Source: an uncultured Candidatus Saccharibacteria bacterium (GTDB lineage Bacteria; Patescibacteria; Saccharimonadia; Saccharimonadales; UBA4665). Taken from it: DNA of 14,972 nucleotides. The notes below the pieces were generated by a model. The model worked only from the letters and a program-made list of their open reading frames with translations, ran no database searches and was not told the origin of the DNA. The DNA lies in contig CAMLRZ010000021.1 of assembly GCA_946482575.1 (NCBI GenBank), forward strand, positions 1-14,972, given 5' to 3'. This document shows, piece by piece, positions 6,060 through 13,530 of the stretch; positions within the stretch are counted from its first letter, which is position 1; each line of letters begins with the position of its first letter. The position numbers and the translations under genes are program-made.

Positions 6060-6084
6060 ATTATGCGCCATTTGGCCGGCCAAA
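6060..6084 (-). promoter_or_regulatory. Promoter of the Nudix-FKBP unit with a 14-bp perfect palindrome
   Basis: CATAAT on the minus strand (6060-6065) ends ten bases before the Nudix ATG. Immediately upstream, in the spacer region, lies the perfect palindrome TTTGGCCGGCCAAA (6071-6084), followed by a second small inverted repeat of AAAGCC (6082-6087) with GGCTTT (6097-6102). The palindrome is well placed to be an operator. The whole 44-base gap between the ABC exporter stop and the Nudix start is thus used. Confidence 0.4.
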
Positions 6085-6093
6085 GCCAGCACT

Positions 6094-7875
6094 TTAGGCT
6101 TTAATTTCGTATGATTTGAGCGCCCGCTTGGTAGCTGCAGTATGGCTTCCCTGCAATTTGAGCAATTCGGCGTAAATGCCACCGCGCTGCTCTAGCTCGG
6201 CTGGCGCTCCCATTTCGGCAACGGTGCCGTCTTTGATAACGACAATTTGATCCACATGCTGAATAGTGCTCAAGCGGTGTGCAATGATCAGTGTTGTGCG
6301 GTTTTTCATCAGACGCTCCAGCGCTTCCTGCACCATACGTTCACTTTTACTGTCCAGGCTGCTGGTGGCTTCATCCAGAATCAAAATTGGCGCATCTTTG
6401 AGCAAGGCTCGAGCAATAGCGATACGCTGCTTTTGACCACCGCTTAGCTTCAGACCGCGTTCGCCGATTTCAGTATCGTAGCCATGTTCTAACTTACTAA
6501 TAAAGTCATGCGCATTAGCGGCCTTGGCGGCCTTAATTATATCTTTATCGTCAGCCTGCGGGTGTGCGTACGAAATGTTCTCGCGAATCGTGCCGCTAAA
6601 TAGCGCTGGCTCCTGGAACACAACACCAATGTTGTGTCGCAAGCTGGCCTGCGTCACGTCGGATACGTTTTGATCATCAATGCGAATTTGGCCGTCGTTT
6701 AGGTCATACAGGCGCAATAACAAGTTAGTTAGCGTGGTTTTTCCCTGGCCACTTTCGCCCACCAATGCGACTTTAGTATTAGGAGCTACGGTGAAGTTAA
6801 CGTCGCGGAGTACCGGCGTTTCGGCATCGTAACCAAAACGCACGTGATCAAACGTGATCTGGCCTTTATTGATACGTAACTTTTTGGCATCCTCGCGGTC
6901 AGCGACATCAGGTTGCACGTCCATAGCCTCAAAGTAATCTTTGGTATTGCTGATTGCGCGCTGCGTAGCATCAACCAAAAAGCTAATAGTAAACACGGGG
7001 ATACGAATAAGCATGGCGTATTGGATCAAGAGCACCGCCGTACCAATGCTGTATCGGCCGTGAGCGGTTTCCACAAAAATGTAGATAAACACTCCGAAGA
7101 AAATGATGTTCAGTACCACGCGTCGAAAGATATCCTGCGTGTGCCACAACTTACTTTGCGGCCGAGTAGTATCTACTACGGTGTCGAAGCGTTTGCGGAA
7201 AAAGCTGAGCTCGCGAGTTTCTTGCAAGAAACTTTTAACCACCCGCACCTGACCAATCGACTCGGCAAATCGGCCACTAGCAATGTCTTGCTCTGTATTG
7301 ATTTGTTTTTGGTACTCCTGCCACTTGCCGCTGGTACGCATGGTGAGCAAAATAAATACCGGATACAGCACTGCCAGCATAGCCGCCACCTGCCAACTAA
7401 AGTAAGCCACGACACCCAACGACAAAATGGTACTAAACAAGAATTGCAAAAAGTTGTTGCTGACCACTTGTGTAAAGTTGCTGATCTGGCTAATTCCGCG
7501 GCCCATGCGGTTAATGATCTTTCCAGAAAGTTCTTCGTCAAAATAGCGTTGTGGCAAGCTAAGAAGGTGTTCGTAATACCGCTCGCTCAAATATTTTTGC
7601 AAACGAGCTGAGAGCATATCGCCCCAATAACCACTGTAGTTACTGAGCAACGTCTGCGCCAAGTCAGTGGCAAAAATAGCTACCGCCATCCAGGCCACTA
7701 CACTGATGTCAGCTGTGCCGCCCCCAATTAAGGCAGTAATTTGATCAATGGCAACCTTGGTAAAAATCGGCTGCAGCTGACTCATGACAGCCAGCAAAAT
7801 TGTACACACCGAAATCACCGCGTAATATTTACGCAGGTTCTTTGTGAAGGTTAAGATTCGCCAGATGTCTTTCAT
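6094..7875 (-). CDS. ABC exporter half-transporter (fused membrane and ATPase domains)
   Basis: A 593-residue type IV ABC exporter subunit that works as a dimer. The N-terminal half carries six predicted membrane helices (about 18-38, 58-78, 140-160, 163-180, 255-270 and 280-302). The ATPase domain has Walker A GESGQGKT (373-380), Q-loop Q421, signature LSGGQ (477-481), Walker B ILILDE (497-502) and switch H533 in AHRLST. The family includes lipid flippases, multidrug exporters and peptide exporters; nothing here names the substrate, and no peptidase or second half-transporter is adjacent. Its ATG directly abuts the pheT stop with no gap, so it is translated from the same message, although no functional link to tRNA charging is evident. 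Confidence 0.95.
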   Translation of the reverse strand: MKDIWRILTFTKNLRKYYAVISVCTILLAVMSQLQPIFTKVAIDQITALIGGGTADISVVAWMAVAIFATDLAQTLLSNYSGYWGDMLSARLQKYLSERYYEHLLSLPQRYFDEELSGKIINRMGRGISQISNFTQVVSNNFLQFLFSTILSLGVVAYFSWQVAAMLAVLYPVFILLTMRTSGKWQEYQKQINTEQDIASGRFAESIGQVRVVKSFLQETRELSFFRKRFDTVVDTTRPQSKLWHTQDIFRRVVLNIIFFGVFIYIFVETAHGRYSIGTAVLLIQYAMLIRIPVFTISFLVDATQRAISNTKDYFEAMDVQPDVADREDAKKLRINKGQITFDHVRFGYDAETPVLRDVNFTVAPNTKVALVGESGQGKTTLTNLLLRLYDLNDGQIRIDDQNVSDVTQASLRHNIGVVFQEPALFSGTIRENISYAHPQADDKDIIKAAKAANAHDFISKLEHGYDTEIGERGLKLSGGQKQRIAIARALLKDAPILILDEATSSLDSKSERMVQEALERLMKNRTTLIIAHRLSTIQHVDQIVVIKDGTVAEMGAPAELEQRGGIYAELLKLQGSHTAATKRALKSYEIKA

Positions 7876-10434
7876 TTAGACGCGCTCAGCACCGAATTCT
7901 TTTTTTGCTGCTTCAGCCACATGATCCAGAATTTTGAGTGCTTCGGTATCAGTCATTGTCTTAACGTAGCTGGCAATAGAATAGTGGAAGGTGATTTGCT
8001 TGTGGTCTGTATCGTCTTGGCGCTGGTAAATATCCAAAAAGCTTAGCTGATCATAGGTGTTTTCGGGGCGCACTTCGCTAATGCTTTGCTGTACAAAGTT
8101 GTATAGTTCCTGGGCCTCGGTAGCAGCCGGAACAGCCAGGCAGATATCAAGATTTACTTTGGGGAAGCGAGGCAGTTGCACATACTCGTTGGTTCGGCCG
8201 GCCGTGCCCAGCAGTTCGTTGAGGCCAATTTCAAAACCAGCGCTGTGAACTGGCAGTTTGAATTGCTTGCGCACCGATGCCTTGAACTCACCAATAATGC
8301 CTAGGTAAATGTCGGTGCCTTTCACGCGGACCATGGCAGAACGCTGCATGTCAAAGGGGCGAACTACCGGAAAATTCGGCTCGGTCTTAATAGGATCAAA
8401 CTGCACGGCGATACCCAACGAATTGGTCAGATGCTCCAGATATGCACGGGCGTCATAGTACGCCGCACTCTGCCCTTTTGGCACACGTTTGTCGTTGGTG
8501 GCCATAACCAGCGAGAGCATATTGAATTCTGTTGGCAGGCCTTGATCGTCGTCGGCATGCAGCAAATTGTGCGTTTTGTTCATTTCAAATAACGCAAACG
8601 TATCGTGGCCAGCTTTAATATTCATGTGGACTTTATCCAGCAAACTAGGCGTAAGGCTGGTGCGGAAATACTGCAAATCTGGGCTCAGCGCATTACTTAG
8701 CTGGAACGCCAAATCAGGATCTTGGCCAGCTTTTTGCAGCATGTTACCGTGCACAAAGCTGTAAGTCAGAACCTCGTTAGCGCCAGCGGCAGCCAAAGTG
8801 CTACGAATTTGCTTTTTAAGCTCATACATCGTGTTTTTAACGGTAGGAGTTACATCGCGCTGCGGTAACTCCAGGGGTAGATGGTCAAAACCATACAAAC
8901 GGCCAACCTCTTCCACGATATCTTCGGGAATTGCGATGTCAGTGCGCCAAAATGGAGCAGTTATAGTTAGCTGATCATCTTGCAGGTCCACGCGGAACTC
9001 CACATTGGTCAGCAACTGTGCCATTTCACTGGCAGAAAGCTGCAAGCCCAGGCGAGCATTCACAAAGTCAGCCGTTGTAGTAATTGCAGGATGGAGTGAA
9101 CCGCGTGCTACAACTTCTTCGCTTAGGTGGTTGTCGTCAATAACGTTGCTTGCCACCTTGCCATCGGCGTAGCGCTGAATTTCGTCAATGGTTTTAGCCA
9201 ATACGGCAGCATTTTGCAGTGGTGACTGGCCTTTGTTGTTACGCGTAACGGCATCGGTAAACAAACCATGCGCCATTGCCGTGCGGCGAATAGAATACAT
9301 GTCAAAGGTGGCACATTCTAAAATAATATTCTTGGTGTTTTGGTCGACTTCAGTATCGGCGCCGCCCATTACACCGCCCACACCGATCAATTTGTCTTGT
9401 GTGGCGATCATAATTGCTTCGGCGCGGGGTTCAATTTCTTTGCCGTTTAACAGCGTAATTTTTTCACCAGCACGTGGGTGGCGAATCACCAATGTGGCGT
9501 GATCGGCGTTAGCGTCTTGCGCCTGCACCTTGTCGTAGTCATAAGCATGCAGCGGCTGACCGGTAAGCAGCATGAAGAAATTCGTGTAATCAACAATGTT
9601 GTTAATGGACTTTACGCCCATTTCGGCCAGGTAAATACGCAGCCACAGCGGGCTTTGCTTGATAGTTACATTGCGCATGGTTACGGCCATAAAGCGAGGT
9701 ACCAGATCGGGTAATTCATTGCGAACCCCTAGCTGTAATTCTTCGGTTTCTACCTGAGGGAATGATGGCTGCAGGCTGAACCAGTCAGGGCTTTTATATG
9801 CGCGGCGATGGATACCCTCCAACTCGCGAGCCACACCCAACAGGCCAAAACAATCAGGTCGGTGGGTAAACATTTTGTTTTCGATATCAATAATAACTTC
9901 GTCGCGCAAGTTAAAGGCGTCTACGAACAGTGTGCCGGGTGCAACTTCGTCGGTGATCTCCAGAATGCCATCGTGGTCATCGCCTAACGCCAGTTCGCGA
10001 GGACTGGCCAGCATGCCGTTGCTTACCACACCGCGTAATGGGCGGGCCGAGAGCACAAAAGGCTCGTCAGTATCGTAGCTATCTGGCACAGTTGCGCCAG
10101 GAGGCAGCCAGGCAACTGTTAGGCCCTCACGCACGTTGGGCGCGCCGCATACTACGGTAACCAAGCCATTCTCATCGCGATCAACATTCTGCGCTTTACC
10201 GCCATCATCAATCTGGCAGACGTGCAAATGGTCAGAGTTTTCGTGATCTTTACAAGAAATAACTTTGGCAACAATAACGCCTTCGAGCTTTTTACCGAAT
10301 GCAATAACTTCTTCAACAGCACCCAATTGAGCGCCGATTTTTTCAACCAGCTCTTGCACACCGTTTTGCACTGGATTACCGGCAGCACCGTAGCTTTGGT
10401 TGACTCTGGCTATTTTGTTTAGACTAATTTTCAT
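7876..10434 (-). CDS. pheT: Phenylalanyl-tRNA synthetase beta subunit
   Basis: The 852-residue beta chain of the alpha2-beta2 enzyme that charges tRNA-Phe. Domains in order: an N-terminal part and EMAP-like OB fold (about 40-165, with VIVAKVISCKDHENSDHLHVC); the B3/B4 editing domain (about 225-420, with NIVDYTNF and QPLHAYDYDK); B5 (about 440-515); the catalytic-like core (about 520-735, with EEVGRLYGFDHLP and RTSLTPSLLDK); and the FDX-ACB anticodon-binding fold at the C-terminus (LPRFPKVNLDICLAV onward). It is somewhat longer than the roughly 795-residue E. coli protein. The ATG at 10434 has GAGG in front and overlaps the end of the HIT gene by 11 bases. It is third in the pheS-HIT-pheT-ABC order. 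Confidence 0.97.
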   Translation of the reverse strand: MKISLNKIARVNQSYGAAGNPVQNGVQELVEKIGAQLGAVEEVIAFGKKLEGVIVAKVISCKDHENSDHLHVCQIDDGGKAQNVDRDENGLVTVVCGAPNVREGLTVAWLPPGATVPDSYDTDEPFVLSARPLRGVVSNGMLASPRELALGDDHDGILEITDEVAPGTLFVDAFNLRDEVIIDIENKMFTHRPDCFGLLGVARELEGIHRRAYKSPDWFSLQPSFPQVETEELQLGVRNELPDLVPRFMAVTMRNVTIKQSPLWLRIYLAEMGVKSINNIVDYTNFFMLLTGQPLHAYDYDKVQAQDANADHATLVIRHPRAGEKITLLNGKEIEPRAEAIMIATQDKLIGVGGVMGGADTEVDQNTKNIILECATFDMYSIRRTAMAHGLFTDAVTRNNKGQSPLQNAAVLAKTIDEIQRYADGKVASNVIDDNHLSEEVVARGSLHPAITTTADFVNARLGLQLSASEMAQLLTNVEFRVDLQDDQLTITAPFWRTDIAIPEDIVEEVGRLYGFDHLPLELPQRDVTPTVKNTMYELKKQIRSTLAAAGANEVLTYSFVHGNMLQKAGQDPDLAFQLSNALSPDLQYFRTSLTPSLLDKVHMNIKAGHDTFALFEMNKTHNLLHADDDQGLPTEFNMLSLVMATNDKRVPKGQSAAYYDARAYLEHLTNSLGIAVQFDPIKTEPNFPVVRPFDMQRSAMVRVKGTDIYLGIIGEFKASVRKQFKLPVHSAGFEIGLNELLGTAGRTNEYVQLPRFPKVNLDICLAVPAATEAQELYNFVQQSISEVRPENTYDQLSFLDIYQRQDDTDHKQITFHYSIASYVKTMTDTEALKILDHVAEAAKKEFGAERV

Positions 10435-10879
10435 CGGTGACCTCTACAATCTTTTTCTGAATGGCTGCAAGTTCGGCATCGTCCATTTTGGGACCTTCCT
10501 GGGTGGTAACGTACCCGGGATACGAGCTAAAGAACGCTTTTTCGGGACTCTGGCGATCTTCCTGCATGTTATGCATTGGATACAATTTGACGTGCACGTG
10601 CGGAACGGCTTCGCCCTCAAAAACGGCTGCCACACGCTGGACGCCCAGGCCTCGCTGTAACTTGCGAGCAACTTTTTTGGCAGCCTGCATAAGCCCGGCA
10701 ATTTGGTCGTCAGACAAATCAAACACATAATCGCCCGGATTGGCCTTGGGCACCACAACAGTTACACCAGCAGTGTTAGCAAATGGCGTCAAGAATGCGG
10801 CGTAGTTGTCGTCTTCCCATACAAACAGGGCTGGGATTTCGCGAGCAATAATTTTGTCGAAAAGCGTTGGTTCAGCCAT
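10424..10879 (-). CDS. HIT-superfamily protein with an altered histidine triad
   Basis: A 151-residue histidine-triad fold protein, related to nucleotidyl hydrolases and transferases of the Hint/Fhit type. The N-terminal ARE-IPALFVWEDDNYAAFL and later VVVPKANPGDYVFDL match the HIT beta sheet. The triad loop reads VPHVHVKLYP: H94 and H96 are kept, and the third histidine is K98 (AAA codon, confirmed). The middle histidine, the usual nucleophile, is therefore present. ATG at 10879 has AAGGA upstream, nine bases beyond the pheS region's stop side. It lies between pheS and pheT and overlaps pheT by 11 bases, so it is tightly coexpressed with the synthetase; a role in clearing aminoacyl-AMP is a natural guess, known for Hint enzymes, but unproven here. 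Confidence 0.93.
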   Translation of the reverse strand: MAEPTLFDKIIAREIPALFVWEDDNYAAFLTPFANTAGVTVVVPKANPGDYVFDLSDDQIAGLMQAAKKVARKLQRGLGVQRVAAVFEGEAVPHVHVKLYPMHNMQEDRQSPEKAFFSSYPGYVTTQEGPKMDDAELAAIQKKIVEVTDEN

Positions 10880-10888
10880 ATCGGTCCT

Positions 10889-11938
10889 TTATGAAAATTG
10901 TTTTAAGAAGTCGAGTTTACCGGATTCAAAGTAGCGCACATCTTCGATATCGTGCTTCATCATAACCATGCGGTCGATACCACCACCCCAGGCAAAGCCG
11001 GTGTACACAGTAGGGTCAATGCCCGCCATGCGTAGCACATTGGGGTTGATCATGCCGCAGCCCAGCAGTTCGATCCAGCCTGCGTAGCCACAGATTGAAC
11101 AGCCTTGCTTGTCGCAGAAAGGACAGCTCAGCGCAAATTCAAAGCTAGGCTCGGTAAATGGAAAGTAGTAGGGCTGCGTTTTTACATCCAGTTCTTTTTG
11201 GTAGTACTCTTGCAAGAATGTTTTGAGCGTTGCAATCAGATGGCCGGCATGGACGTTTTTGCCCACATACACGCCCTCTAGTTGGTAAAACGTGTGCTCG
11301 TGGCGGGCATCTAGGTCTTCGTTGCGGAACACACGACCCGGGATAACAGCAGCAATGGGCTTCCCCTGCTCCAGATTACCGCGGAACATTTGCAGCACGC
11401 GGTTTTGCATGGTGCTGGTATGAGCGGGTGCAATCAACTGCTTGCCGTTGGCGTCTTTTTGAACGGTCATAAAGGTGTCGTAGTCGTCACGTGCCGGGTG
11501 GCCTTCGGGGAAGTTCAGCATTTCAAACATGTGTGTGTCATCGTCCAGCTGGCGCGATTCCACAGCGGTAAATCCCATGCGATAAAAAATATCCAGTACG
11601 TGATCTAACTCGGCCATCAAAGGATGACGACTGCCAGCTTGGCTGCTCAGCAGCTCAGGATGTTTGGTGACGTTCATGTCGAATGGCGCCGTGACATCGA
11701 GCGGCGGCAAGGCCTCGGCCTGCTCCTGATGCTCGGCAACCATCTGCTCCAGCTCTTGTTTGAGCACATTAATTTCTTTGCCAAATGCGCCGCGCTCTTC
11801 GGGGGGCAGCGTAGGAATTTCGGCGTACAATGCACGCAGTTCAGTCGCTTTTAAAATATCACTTTTGGTGTCGAGGTCGGCAAATTGCGCTTTGAGCGCG
11901 TTAGCAACATCGGCAATACGGGGATTTTGGTAACTCAT
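10889..11938 (-). CDS. pheS: Phenylalanyl-tRNA synthetase alpha subunit
   Basis: The catalytic alpha chain, 349 residues from the chosen start: an N-terminal coiled-coil-like tRNA arm (about 1-85), then the class II core. Key motifs are PAHTSTMQ, the motif 2 loop VFRNEDLDARHEHTFYQLEG, YFPFTEPS and the motif 3 strand GFAWGGGIDRMVMM. Between the last two is CPFCDKQGCSICGYAGW, four cysteines in the order C-x2-C-x4-C-x2-C, which look like a zinc knuckle; this variant is known in some bacterial PheS. I choose the ATG at 11938 (MSYQ) over the one at 11947 because TATAAT ends ten bases before it and overlaps the start region of the longer form. First gene of the unit; HIT follows. Confidence 0.96.
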   Translation of the reverse strand: MSYQNPRIADVANALKAQFADLDTKSDILKATELRALYAEIPTLPPEERGAFGKEINVLKQELEQMVAEHQEQAEALPPLDVTAPFDMNVTKHPELLSSQAGSRHPLMAELDHVLDIFYRMGFTAVESRQLDDDTHMFEMLNFPEGHPARDDYDTFMTVQKDANGKQLIAPAHTSTMQNRVLQMFRGNLEQGKPIAAVIPGRVFRNEDLDARHEHTFYQLEGVYVGKNVHAGHLIATLKTFLQEYYQKELDVKTQPYYFPFTEPSFEFALSCPFCDKQGCSICGYAGWIELLGCGMINPNVLRMAGIDPTVYTGFAWGGGIDRMVMMKHDIEDVRYFESGKLDFLKQFS

Positions 11939-11948
11939 CTTGCACATA

Positions 11949-11978
11949 ATTATACCTGTTTTGTAAGCTATAAGTAAA
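11949..11978 (-). promoter_or_regulatory. pheS promoter
   Basis: On the minus strand TTTACT (11973-11978) and a perfect TATAAT (11949-11954) are spaced by 18 bases. The -10 box ends ten bases before the preferred ATG at 11938, so the transcript would have only a few leader bases. There is no room for a phenylalanine leader-peptide attenuator or T-box. Confidence 0.65.
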
Positions 11979-12001
11979 CCACAAGCAATAAGGAGAAGCC
12001 C

Positions 12002-12394
12002 GTGTCGTTAGTTGTTCCGGAATTTGTTGTTCCGTCTGAGGAAATGTTGTCTATTTTAGAAAGTGAAGCATTGGCGCCAGATACGCAGCCAGCGCTTGTA
12101 GATGATGACCTGCTCGAACGCCGCGTGGCTGTTGCCACCGCCTACGAACATGAGGGCGACGTGCGCTATCACGGCGCAGTGCACATTGGGCGCATATCAG
12201 TGGTACGAGCCAGTTCGGGCATCGTGCACCTCTCGCACCGGGAGGCGCCAGCGCCCACTGATACCACTTTTGTGTTGTCCGAAAATTACCATACATTAAT
12301 TGCGCCGGACGCGGAAATACCTAATCGCACACAACTCTTTCCGGTTCGGTCGCTGTTCTATGTCCTGCCGCAACTTCGTGGTCAACGTGCATAG
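12002..12394 (+). CDS. Unrecognised acidic 130-residue protein
   Basis: I do not recognise this protein. It starts at GTG 12002 with AAGGAG about seven bases upstream, begins SLVVPEFVVPSEEMLSILES and is acidic in its first 45 residues. It then has a mixed-strand segment (YHGAVHIGRISVVRA) and a Pro/Thr-rich turn, and ends with an Arg-rich tail. There is no signal peptide, membrane helix or metal motif. It is divergent from pheS (about 60 bases between starts) and ends 17 bases before yajQ, so the two may share a transcript, though yajQ also has its own promoter. The clear ribosome site and consistent open frame between two known genes make it a likely real gene. Confidence 0.75.
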   Translation: MSLVVPEFVVPSEEMLSILESEALAPDTQPALVDDDLLERRVAVATAYEHEGDVRYHGAVHIGRISVVRASSGIVHLSHREAPAPTDTTFVLSENYHTLIAPDAEIPNRTQLFPVRSLFYVLPQLRGQRA

Positions 12395-12396
12395 TC

Positions 12397-12405
12397 TGCT
12401 ATACT
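12397..12405 (+). promoter_or_regulatory. Extended -10 promoter of yajQ
   Basis: TGCTATACT is an extended -10 element (TG-n-TATACT) in the 17-base gap before yajQ. TATACT (12400-12405) ends six bases before the ATG at 12412, so the transcript would be leaderless. No ribosome site is present and no -35 is needed for this class. Confidence 0.55.
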
Positions 12406-12411
12406 AAACGT

Positions 12412-12909
12412 ATGGCAAATTTTTCTTTTGATGTTGTTTCGGAATATGACAAAGCCGAGATGAACAACGTATTCGATCAAGCAAAGCGTGAAATCGAGAA
12501 TCGTTACGACTTTAAAGGCACGCCCGCAGCCCTGGATTGGCTGAATGGCGACAAGACCGGGCTTAAGGTAACTGGCGATGGCGATTGGCAAATTGATGCC
12601 ATTCTGGACATTGTGCGCAAAAAGCTGGCGACGCGTGGCCAAAGCCAAAAAGTACTCGATACTTCAACTGAACCAGTAGTGGCCAACCTTAAGACCACCA
12701 AAGAGGTGCCGTTCAAACAGGGTCTAGATCAAGACAAGGCTAAGCAAGTTACCAAACTGCTTCGCGAGGAACTCCCCAAAGTAAAAACGCAAATCCAAGG
12801 CGACGCAGTGCGCGTTATGTCCAGCAGCAAAGATGACTTGCAGGCCGCGATGCAGTTACTGAAAGCCCAAGACTTGGACTTTCCGCTGAACTTTACAAAC
12901 TATCGATAA
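12412..12909 (+). CDS. yajQ: YajQ-family (UPF0234) protein
   Basis: A 165-residue protein matching YajQ across its full length. It has the opening FSFDVVSEYDKAEMNN, ENRYDFKGT (about 29-37), the VTGDGDWQIDAILDIVRKKL block and a C-terminal VRVMSSSKDDLQAAMQ followed by PLNFTNYR. The fold is two tandem RNA-binding-like alpha/beta units. Homologues bind cyclic di-GMP in some proteobacteria and bind nucleotides in others; whether this organism makes cyclic di-GMP cannot be told from here, so a ligand is not assumed. ATG at 12412 is fixed by the family's conserved N-terminus. Its last 17 bases overlap the convergent HTH-like gene. Confidence 0.96.
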   Translation: MANFSFDVVSEYDKAEMNNVFDQAKREIENRYDFKGTPAALDWLNGDKTGLKVTGDGDWQIDAILDIVRKKLATRGQSQKVLDTSTEPVVANLKTTKEVPFKQGLDQDKAKQVTKLLREELPKVKTQIQGDAVRVMSSSKDDLQAAMQLLKAQDLDFPLNFTNYR

Positions 12910-13456
12910 CAATCGTATCTTGCAATGCTGCGACGTCGGCAATCGCCTCAGCGATATACGGCGAGCGATCAGGCTCTTCTGCCAGCCACGTAAGCGCTTC
13001 GGATGGACCCAAGTATGGTTCATCAGCGCCTCCTACCTCTGTAATAAGTGGCGTAGGATATTGGTATTGCAGTTCACGAGGCGCGTATTGATCTTGCTTT
13101 ATAGCGAGCACAGAAACAGCTTTGCGCACAGTATCTGGCCGGGTGCCGAGCGCTCGTGAAAGCGCAAGGGCGGTAAACTGACCGCCAAATACAACCACAG
13201 CACCCACCATAAGTCGGGCAATCTCTTGCTCACGACGACTTAAATGGTCTGTCTGCAATAATTCAGCTGCTTTTATGAACTGCGCAGTAGCCGTTACAGG
13301 CTCTACGTGTTTAGGTACGCGGCCAGTCAATAAATGCGCCAACCGGGGATTCGCTGCAAGCGATCTGGTGGCAGACATTTGTGCTTTGCTGCGAATTTCT
13401 TCCAGTTCTTCGGGCGCAAAAGAATCGCCCTCCCACTGGGACAATCTGTTGTACAT
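12893..13456 (-). CDS. Unknown protein with an HTH-like central segment
   Basis: I cannot place this 187-residue protein in a named family. Its middle (about 72-119) begins LSRREQEIARLM, like the first helix of LuxR-type DNA-binding domains (L-[ST]-x-R-E-x-E-V). It continues through ALALSRALGTRPDTVRKAVSVL, which reads as a turn plus recognition helix (G-x-x-x-x-TVRK). A VVVFGGQF stretch between them is not typical. The N-terminus is charged and helical, and the C-terminus is a strand-rich acidic tail. A DNA-binding regulator is a reasonable inference. It is divergent from the glycoside hydrolase across 74 bases holding a palindrome, the classic place for a local regulator, and its 3' end overlaps yajQ by 17 bases. 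The start is ATG 13456; the ribosome site is weak. Confidence 0.7.
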   Translation of the reverse strand: MYNRLSQWEGDSFAPEELEEIRSKAQMSATRSLAANPRLAHLLTGRVPKHVEPVTATAQFIKAAELLQTDHLSRREQEIARLMVGAVVVFGGQFTALALSRALGTRPDTVRKAVSVLAIKQDQYAPRELQYQYPTPLITEVGGADEPYLGPSEALTWLAEEPDRSPYIAEAIADVAALQDTIVIDSL

Positions 13457-13485
13457 ACAAAACTCTCTCTATTTTAGGGTTGCCG

Positions 13486-13522
13486 ATCAAGTATACACAA
13501 CGGCGACAATCAAGTATACTTG
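13486..13522. promoter_or_regulatory. Divergent promoter/operator with palindrome and direct repeat
   Basis: ATCAAGTATAC occurs at 13486-13496 and again at 13509-13519, offset by 23 bases. The second copy is part of the perfect 12-bp palindrome CAAGTATACTTG (13511-13522). Each copy contains a -10 hexamer: plus-strand TATACT (13515-13520), ten bases before the hydrolase ATG, and minus-strand TATACT (13490-13495), 33 bases before the HTH-like gene. An alternative minus-strand -10, TAAAAT, lies at 13471-13476. The layout fits a dimeric repressor covering both promoters. Confidence 0.55.
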
Positions 13523-13530
13523 TTTTTAGC

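Noticed and set aside
6913..7611. Long plus-strand open frame of 232 codons inside the ABC exporter gene
   Set aside because: It is antisense to a full-length, motif-complete ABC exporter, has no ribosome site and its translation resembles nothing.
11939..11947. pheS start at the upstream ATG (MCKMSYQ)
   Set aside because: TATAAT ends one base before this ATG, so transcription would most likely begin inside or after it; the ATG at 11938 fits better.
13381..13530. Upstream extension of the glycoside hydrolase frame
   Set aside because: It would cross the divergent promoter region and the start of the opposite gene; homologues begin at the ATG at 13531.
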